Source of the DNA: Lachnoanaerobaculum sp. ICM7
GTDB taxonomy: Bacteria; Bacillota; Clostridia; Lachnospirales; Lachnospiraceae
Assembly: GCF_000287675.1 (NCBI RefSeq)
Contig: NZ_ALJL01000016.1
Span: 303,894-367,893 of the forward strand
Reading direction: 5' to 3'
DNA: 64,000 nucleotides
Each line of letters begins with the position of its first letter. Position 1 is the stretch's first letter. Below are positions 59,358-64,000 of this stretch, one piece after another. The notes beneath the pieces are model-generated. The model was not told where the DNA came from and did not search any database. It saw nothing but the letters and a program-made list of their open reading frames with translations. The position numbers and the translations under genes were made by a program.

Positions 59358-60225
59358 AGCTGCAACCTCCGCAGGCATCACACGCGCTTTTTGTCACTGC
59401 ACATCCTCCAAGCGCCGTTTCTCTAAGTTCTACCGGCATTCTCTTGCCTACTTTATACATTGTATCAAGCATTTCATCAAAAGGTATAAGCTGTTTTATT
59501 CCCGCCATTGTCAGCTCTGCAGCCACCAATGCATTTGCCACTCCTGAAGCATTCCTGTTTTGGCATGGATACTCTACAAGACCCCCTACAGGGTCGCATA
59601 CCAATCCCAGCATATTCATAATCACCGTTGATGATGCATCCAAACATTGAGAAGGACTTCCACCCATCAGTTCAACCGCACCTGCAGCCGCCATGGCAGC
59701 CGCTACTCCCATCTCCGCCTGACAACCGCCCACAGCTCCGGCTACGGTGGCATTTCTCATTGCAAGATATCCTATTGCCCCGGCCGTAAACAATGCATCT
59801 ATTATTTTCTCATCCGGAAATGAATATACATCCTGCATTGCCAGCAGCAGTCCCGGTACCACACCTGATGAACCGGCTGTAGGAGCCGCAACTATAAGCC
59901 CCATGGAGGCATTGCACTCCAAAACGGCCATTGCATACATTACCGCCTTTGAAAGCACCGAGCCGCCTATATTTTTCTCCTGCTTTTGATATTCGCTAAG
60001 CTTTTTTGCCTCGCCTCCTATAAGTCCTCCCATTGATTTTATGGGTGTATTTATAGGTAAAGTTGAAGAGTCTCTCATAATCTCAAGAACTCTTTTCATT
60101 TTGTTTATTATTTCTTCTTTTGAACTTGTACTCTCGTCACATTCCCTTATTTTCATTATCTCGGCAATCGACATGTTTTTCTTATCACAAAGTTCCAAAA
60201 GTTCTTTTGCATTAATAAAATCCAT
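59356..60225 (-). CDS. sdaAA: L-serine dehydratase, alpha subunit (iron-sulfur)
   Basis: Deaminates serine to pyruvate and ammonia using a [4Fe-4S] cluster. It has VAAPTAGSSGVVPGLLLAMQ, CDPVGGLVEYPCQNRNASGV and a Cys-rich tail (GGCAVTKSACDACGGC), which contains expected cluster ligands. At 289 residues it is the separate alpha chain of anaerobic Firmicutes, 8 nt after the beta subunit gene. Confidence 0.95.
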   Translation of the reverse strand: MDFINAKELLELCDKKNMSIAEIMKIRECDESTSSKEEIINKMKRVLEIMRDSSTLPINTPIKSMGGLIGGEAKKLSEYQKQEKNIGGSVLSKAVMYAMAVLECNASMGLIVAAPTAGSSGVVPGLLLAMQDVYSFPDEKIIDALFTAGAIGYLAMRNATVAGAVGGCQAEMGVAAAMAAAGAVELMGGSPSQCLDASSTVIMNMLGLVCDPVGGLVEYPCQNRNASGVANALVAAELTMAGIKQLIPFDEMLDTMYKVGKRMPVELRETALGGCAVTKSACDACGGCS

Positions 60226-60233
60226 AATCTCTC

Positions 60234-60899
60234 CTATTGAACTATCATTACCTGTGATATATGTTCATTTTTATACAGTCCCGGTTTTATATCCGGAGGT
60301 ATCATTTCATCCGATTCTATAATGGTATATGCTTTATTTCCCTTTGACTCTCTGTAAAGCTTCATAAATGCAATATTTATATTATGCTCACTTAAAATCT
60401 TACTGATATATGCTATAACTCCCGGCCTGTCACGATGTACCAAAATGATGGCACTGTACTCACCTGAAAAGTCTATATCAACCTGATCTATCTTTACTAT
60501 TCTTACCTTTCCACCGCCAAGGGATTCACCTCTGACTGTAACCTTTCTCCCGTCTTCATCCTCCATACATACATCAACTGTATTCGGATGAATCTCGGTA
60601 AGCTCACTGTTCGGTGTAAATTTGTACTCTATTCCTCTCTCGGCGGCAATACTGAATGAATCACGTATTCTTACATCATCTGTGCCAAATCCCATAAGTC
60701 CGCCAAGCAATGCTCTATCAGTACCATGTCCTTTGTAAGTCTTTGCAAAGGAGCCGTAAAGTATAAACTCTACCTTTTTGGGATTCCCCCCTATCATCTT
60801 TCTGGCTAAGAATGCAATTACACATGCCCCTGCGGTATGTGAACTTGAAGGCCCTATCATATTCGGACCAAGCACATCAAAAACACTGATAAATGCCAT
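60234..60899 (-). CDS. sdaAB: L-serine dehydratase, beta subunit
   Basis: Partner of SdaAA. It starts FISVFDVLGPNMIGPSSSHT, the serine-dehydratase beta signature (SSSHTAGA), and ends with an ACT domain (AIILVHRDRPGVIAYISKIL). The length of 221 residues is normal. ATG 60899 has GGGGAG upstream. The first gene of a two-gene operon. Together with sdaAA the enzyme supplies pyruvate from serine. Confidence 0.95.
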   Translation of the reverse strand: MAFISVFDVLGPNMIGPSSSHTAGACVIAFLARKMIGGNPKKVEFILYGSFAKTYKGHGTDRALLGGLMGFGTDDVRIRDSFSIAAERGIEYKFTPNSELTEIHPNTVDVCMEDEDGRKVTVRGESLGGGKVRIVKIDQVDIDFSGEYSAIILVHRDRPGVIAYISKILSEHNINIAFMKLYRESKGNKAYTIIESDEMIPPDIKPGLYKNEHISQVMIVQ

Positions 60900-61085
60900 A
60901 TTATCTCCCCAAAACTAAATTTTGTTCTATTCATTCGCATTATTTTAACATATTTAAAAATGAAAGCAAACATATTATGAAAACTACATTGGCGATATTT
61001 TTTAAAATCTAATTTATAATTAAGATTTCTTTTTCCTGTTTTCATGTATAATGTATTTGAAGAAATCAAATCAGATGGAGGTAAA

Positions 61086-61961
61086 ATGAAGAAACTATTA
61101 TTATATTTAACAATTCTTGCATTGCCTGTTATAAGTGCAGGATGCAAAAGTAAGGATACTTCAGATTTGAAAAGTATTATGACTACAGAAGCTAACGGTG
61201 CCATGTCACCTACTACTACCGCTGCTGAAGGTGCTAACGGCGCTATGTCACCAACTACCATTGCACCTACAAGTGACAGTAAAGAGTCCACCTCTTTAGC
61301 TGAAACAAAATCAGGTAAAACAACTACCGCTGAGAAGAAATCATCTTCCAAATCAAGTGTTACTGAAAATGCGCAGAGCTATTCCAAGGATAAATCAAAA
61401 ATCTCTTATCCTAAACTTAACGGAATCGACTCTAAAATAGAATCATCAGTAAATAAAGCTATTGAGGATAATGCCAAACTTGCTTTGGATTCATTTACTT
61501 CAAATGCCGGTTCAACTGCCGAATTAAAGTATAATGTAAAAAATCAAAGCAGAAACAGAATGAGTATAGTTTACACCGGAACACTTAAAACAGGAAATGA
61601 GAGTAAAAAGATTATTTTTACAAATAATATAAATCTTGATACAGGTGAAAGTATCGGGCTTACAGATTTTGCCGATCCGCTTACCATTGCAAACTATATA
61701 CTCTCAGATGATGTTGAACTTGAAAATGCTACAAACACGCAGGCAGCCGGTTTTACGGAATACAAAAAGAATTTAACTGTGGACACTCTAAAAGCCTTGC
61801 TTGAGGATGCGGATTTTCCTCTTATAAAGAAAAATGATGTGAATGAAGGTTTTCCAAAGCTTTTCTCTTACGAATCAGGTGGTGATATTTTTATAGCCAT
61901 GCCTCTTTCTCATGAGCTTGGTGACTATGTACTTGTAAAATATTCTCCAAGCACTAAATAA
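61086..61961 (+). CDS. DUF4163-like lipoprotein with Ser/Thr-rich spacer
   Basis: Secreted lipoprotein of 291 residues. The signal MKKLLLYLTILALPV is followed by the lipobox ISAGC. The next ~80 residues are Ser/Thr/Lys-rich and hold two copies of ANGAMSPTT. The rest (from about residue 110, ISYPKLNGIDSKIESSVNKA) resembles DUF4163/PdaC-type domains with the C-terminal DUF3298-like LFSYESGGDIFIAMPL. ATG 61086 has GGAGGT just upstream; a longer frame from 61044 is not needed. The function is unknown, probably envelope-related. Confidence 0.75.
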   Translation: MKKLLLYLTILALPVISAGCKSKDTSDLKSIMTTEANGAMSPTTTAAEGANGAMSPTTIAPTSDSKESTSLAETKSGKTTTAEKKSSSKSSVTENAQSYSKDKSKISYPKLNGIDSKIESSVNKAIEDNAKLALDSFTSNAGSTAELKYNVKNQSRNRMSIVYTGTLKTGNESKKIIFTNNINLDTGESIGLTDFADPLTIANYILSDDVELENATNTQAAGFTEYKKNLTVDTLKALLEDADFPLIKKNDVNEGFPKLFSYESGGDIFIAMPLSHELGDYVLVKYSPSTK

Positions 61962-62030
61962 TTTTTTCTATGTACTTATGTATTTATTTGCTCTATAATA
62001 AGGGAAGCAAATTTTAGATTGAGGTGTAAA

Positions 62031-62660
62031 ATGTCAAAAGTTTATATTAATAAGCATCCGTTGGTTCAACACAAAATATCAATTCTTCGTGATAAGAACA
62101 CAGGAACCAATGAATTCAGATCTCTTGTAGGTGAAATTGCAATGTTGATGGGATATGAAGCCTTAAACGACCTTCCTACAGAAGAAGTTGAAGTAGAAAC
62201 TCCACTTGAAAAATGTATGACTGAAATGATTTCAGGTAGAAAAATGGCAATAGTACCTATACTTAGAGCAGGGCTCGGTATGGTTGACGGTATCTTACAG
62301 CTTGTGCCGGCATCAAAGGTAGGACATATAGGTCTTTACAGAGATGAAGAAACTCATACACCTGTAGAATATTATTGTAAACTTCCAAACCCTATTGAGG
62401 AGAGAATAATAGTTGTTACAGATCCTATGCTTGCAACAGGCGGTTCTGCTATCGATGCCATATCTCAGATCAAAAAGCATGGCGGTAAGAAAATAAAATT
62501 CATGTGTATTATAGCCGCACCTGAAGGACTTAAAGCTCTTGAAGAGGCTCATCCTGATGTACAGATATACGTAGGTCATCTTGACAGACAGCTTAATTCA
62601 GACGCTTATATTTGTCCCGGACTTGGAGATGCCGGCGACAGAATATTCGGAACAAAATAA
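62031..62660 (+). CDS. upp: Uracil phosphoribosyltransferase
   Basis: Pyrimidine salvage enzyme making UMP from uracil and PRPP. It has the start [38 protein letters not shown], the PRPP loop [17 protein letters not shown] and the C-terminal [20 protein letters not shown], all diagnostic. The ATG at 62031 (GAGGTG just before) gives the usual 209 residues; a TTG at 62019 is rejected. A single gene with its own terminator. Confidence 0.97.
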   Translation: MSKVYINKHPLVQHKISILRDKNTGTNEFRSLVGEIAMLMGYEALNDLPTEEVEVETPLEKCMTEMISGRKMAIVPILRAGLGMVDGILQLVPASKVGHIGLYRDEETHTPVEYYCKLPNPIEERIIVVTDPMLATGGSAIDAISQIKKHGGKKIKFMCIIAAPEGLKALEEAHPDVQIYVGHLDRQLNSDAYICPGLGDAGDRIFGTK

Positions 62661-62680
62661 ATAATATCAATAAATTATTC

Positions 62681-62705
62681 CGGCCACCTTCGGGTGGCTG
62701 TTTTA
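62681..62705 (+). terminator. Terminator of upp
   Basis: GGCCACC/GGTGGCT stem with a TTCG loop, followed by GTTTTATT. Confidence 0.85.
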
Positions 62706-62717
62706 TTATAAAAACAG

Positions 62718-62743
62718 GGAGCCACACTTTCGTGTGACTCCCC
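62718..62743. terminator. Terminator of the cell-wall-binding protein gene
   Basis: An 11-bp stem GGGAGTCACAC/GTGTGGCTCCC around GAAA in the minus-strand transcript (one G-U pair); the plus strand also ends in a T-run. It closes the 62790 gene. Confidence 0.85.
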
Positions 62744-62789
62744 TTTTTTATTTCGGACTGAAAAATCCACAAGTTTTATAAACTATATA

Positions 62790-64000
62790 TTATCTCCAAG
62801 CTCCGCTTTCATTTACATGATAACCGTCAGGTGTAGTTTCATTCTGGTACATTGAACCAAGAGGTCTTGAGTTCACATTACCATGATTCCATCTGCCTGT
62901 TACATTATCAAAGAACCATGTCTGTGCAGGTGCTGTAGGATTCAAGAAGTAATACTCTCCTCCTATCTTGCTCCAGTTTGTATGCATAGCACCGCTTGAA
63001 GGATCAAGGTAATACCATCTTCCATCCTGTCCGTCATGATGCCATCCCTTAATCATCTCACCATAGAATCCGTTATGATTCATTGACAGATAATACCATG
63101 TACTTCCGTCTAAGAACCATCCTGAATCCATGATGCCGTCCTCAGCGAAGTGATACCACTCAGACTTTGTCTTTCCTTCGTAAGTATAGCTTAAGTATGC
63201 CCAACCCTTAGCTCTTCCGCCATTTGCAAGGTTGAATACCCACTTGCTGCTGTCAGGATTTGCTGTAGCTTCTACAGGATTTGTAAGCTCCCAGTTACCG
63301 TCGTAGCCTACTCTAAGACCTGCTGTTTGTCCGCCGGACTTTCTTCCCGATGAGCCTGAGCCTCCGCCTGAACCGCCACGACCGCCACGACCATGTGTTC
63401 TTCCGCCTGCATCAACCACTGCATCATTAAGTGCCTGAAGAGCTGCTATTAGCTCAGGTGTAGATGACTTTCTGTTTATTCTGTCAATTACAGCCTGTGC
63501 TGCATTAATAGCCGCCTGAAGTGCTGCTCTCTTTACAGGATCGTTGATTCTATTTAACTGATTGTTTGCATTCTTAATAGCCGCCTTTAAATCAGCCTCA
63601 GCTTTTCTACGCTCAGCCTTATCATTTGAATAGTAAACATAGATTGTCTCATCCGCTGTTACACGAAGAGTCGGATCATAAGGATCATACATTCCTCTGT
63701 CCTTACTTAATCCCTCGTAATGCCATGTAATACCGTCATTGTCTACATAGTCTGACTGTATTGCGCTTCTATAAAGTGATTCAAAATCACTAACTGTATT
63801 TGTACTGCTAAGAGTAAGTCTTGTTACTATAGAGTTATCTCTTGCATCTTTTACTGTTACCTTAAATGCACCGACTATTGTTGTATAACCGAATACATAT
63901 GTCTTTCCACTCTCAAGAGTCTTGTTGAACTGGCCTGTATATGAAGCGGCATTTGTTGCTTCTATATCAGATACATTCATATCAGTTGCTACTATTGAAC
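62790..64000 (-). CDS. Choline/cell-wall-binding repeat surface protein (5'-incomplete)
   Basis: The C-terminal ~403 residues of a surface protein whose frame stays open past the window edge (the ATG at 63980 is internal). In order: a beta-rich region (LESGKTYVFGYTTIVGAFKV), a helical Ala-rich module of the FIVAR kind (ADLKAAIKNANNQLNRINDP, AALQAAINAAQAVIDRINRK), a Gly/Arg/Ser-rich linker, then at least four choline-binding-type repeats (GKTKSEWYHFAEDGIMDSGW, STWYYL, DGRWYYLDPSSGAMHTNWSK, GGEYYFLNP). Such repeats hold proteins on wall polymers. The terminator follows the stop at once. The N-terminal function is out of view. Confidence 0.85.
   Translation of the reverse strand, partial: SIVATDMNVSDIEATNAASYTGQFNKTLESGKTYVFGYTTIVGAFKVTVKDARDNSIVTRLTLSSTNTVSDFESLYRSAIQSDYVDNDGITWHYEGLSKDRGMYDPYDPTLRVTADETIYVYYSNDKAERRKAEADLKAAIKNANNQLNRINDPVKRAALQAAINAAQAVIDRINRKSSTPELIAALQALNDAVVDAGGRTHGRGGRGGSGGGSGSSGRKSGGQTAGLRVGYDGNWELTNPVEATANPDSSKWVFNLANGGRAKGWAYLSYTYEGKTKSEWYHFAEDGIMDSGWFLDGSTWYYLSMNHNGFYGEMIKGWHHDGQDGRWYYLDPSSGAMHTNWSKIGGEYYFLNPTAPAQTWFFDNVTGRWNHGNVNSRPLGSMYQNETTPDGYHVNESGAWR

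Noticed and set aside
60857..61351. Minus-strand open frame of 164 codons over the lipoprotein start
   Set aside because: It is the antisense shadow of the Ser/Thr-rich lipoprotein spacer and overlaps sdaAB.
1..64000. CRISPR arrays, tRNA or rRNA genes
   Set aside because: No regularly spaced repeats of 25-40 bp and no tRNA-like conserved loops were recognised on reading both strands; a covariance-model scan was not possible here.

Overview
The window looks like chromosome from a low-GC anaerobic Firmicute of the Lachnospiraceae kind (Clostridia); an oral Lachnoanaerobaculum/Oribacterium-type organism would fit, but this is inferred from gene content and protein style, not from a marker gene. 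Supporting signs are strong AGGAGG-type ribosome sites, a SAM-I riboswitch on metK, the Tsa/RNase Z/IspD cluster, the two-subunit serine dehydratase, CsoR/CopA, and a choline-binding-type cell-wall repeat protein. Most genes from 1 to 48.7 kb are on the minus strand. The window is core chromosome interrupted by one accessory block at about 10.4-32 kb.

Region by region (all minus strand unless noted). 1-10.1 kb: start of an ATPase-like protein, coaD, rsmD, an L,D-transpeptidase, recG, a FakA-like DAK2 protein and its Asp23 partner, then a response regulator/histidine kinase pair fused transcriptionally to metK, whose leader (10.16-10.36 kb) carries a promoter, a SAM-I aptamer and a terminator. 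10.4-19.4 kb: a type I restriction-modification locus (hsdM, hsdS, fic, tyrosine recombinase, split second hsdS, hsdR) laid out as a DNA-inversion (phase-variation) system. A perfect 23-bp inverted repeat (13645-13667 / 17387-17409) lies at the joint between the two HsdS halves, and two 93-bp hairpin-rich direct repeats lie inside the locus. 19.6-32 kb: an accessory strip of small, mostly self-contained genes (three GNAT acetyltransferases, two small membrane proteins, an Lsa-like ABC-F protein, a VOC protein, a methyltransferase, a phytoene-desaturase-like oxidoreductase, two 5'-truncated ORF6N genes, AraC/GyrI). It has a recurring ~35-bp intergenic site, duplicated segments and gene remnants.

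32-48.8 kb returns to core genes: a pyrophosphatase-like fusion protein; the t6A cluster tsaE-tsaB-rimI-rnz-tsaD with ispD; tex with small membrane proteins; homoserine dehydrogenase (frameshifted) with an ACT regulator; phosphoglucomutase; and the copper operon copA-csoR continuing into rluA and an OGG-type glycosylase. 48.8-50.5 kb (plus) holds hup-rqcP and an rRNA-type methyltransferase. 50.6-58.2 kb (minus) has a sugar kinase coupled to a nucleotidyltransferase/HAD phosphatase fusion, a sodium-dependent transporter, msrAB, an Rrf2 regulator and a membrane-anchored FMN/FAD reductase. 58.4-64 kb has a 3-hydroxyacyl-CoA dehydrogenase (+), sdaAA/sdaAB (-), a lipoprotein and upp (+), and the C-terminal part of a cell-wall-binding protein (-) that runs off the window.

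The strongest candidate for an unusual system is the invertible hsdS locus. Its recombinase and a Fic protein lie inside the segment that would flip, and it also contains a second disassembled hsdS gene that a smaller, 796-bp inversion would restore. The cassette-like accessory strip beside it, and a SAM riboswitch placed upstream of a metK-kinase-regulator operon, are the next most interesting observations. No tRNA, rRNA, CRISPR array or transposase gene was recognised.
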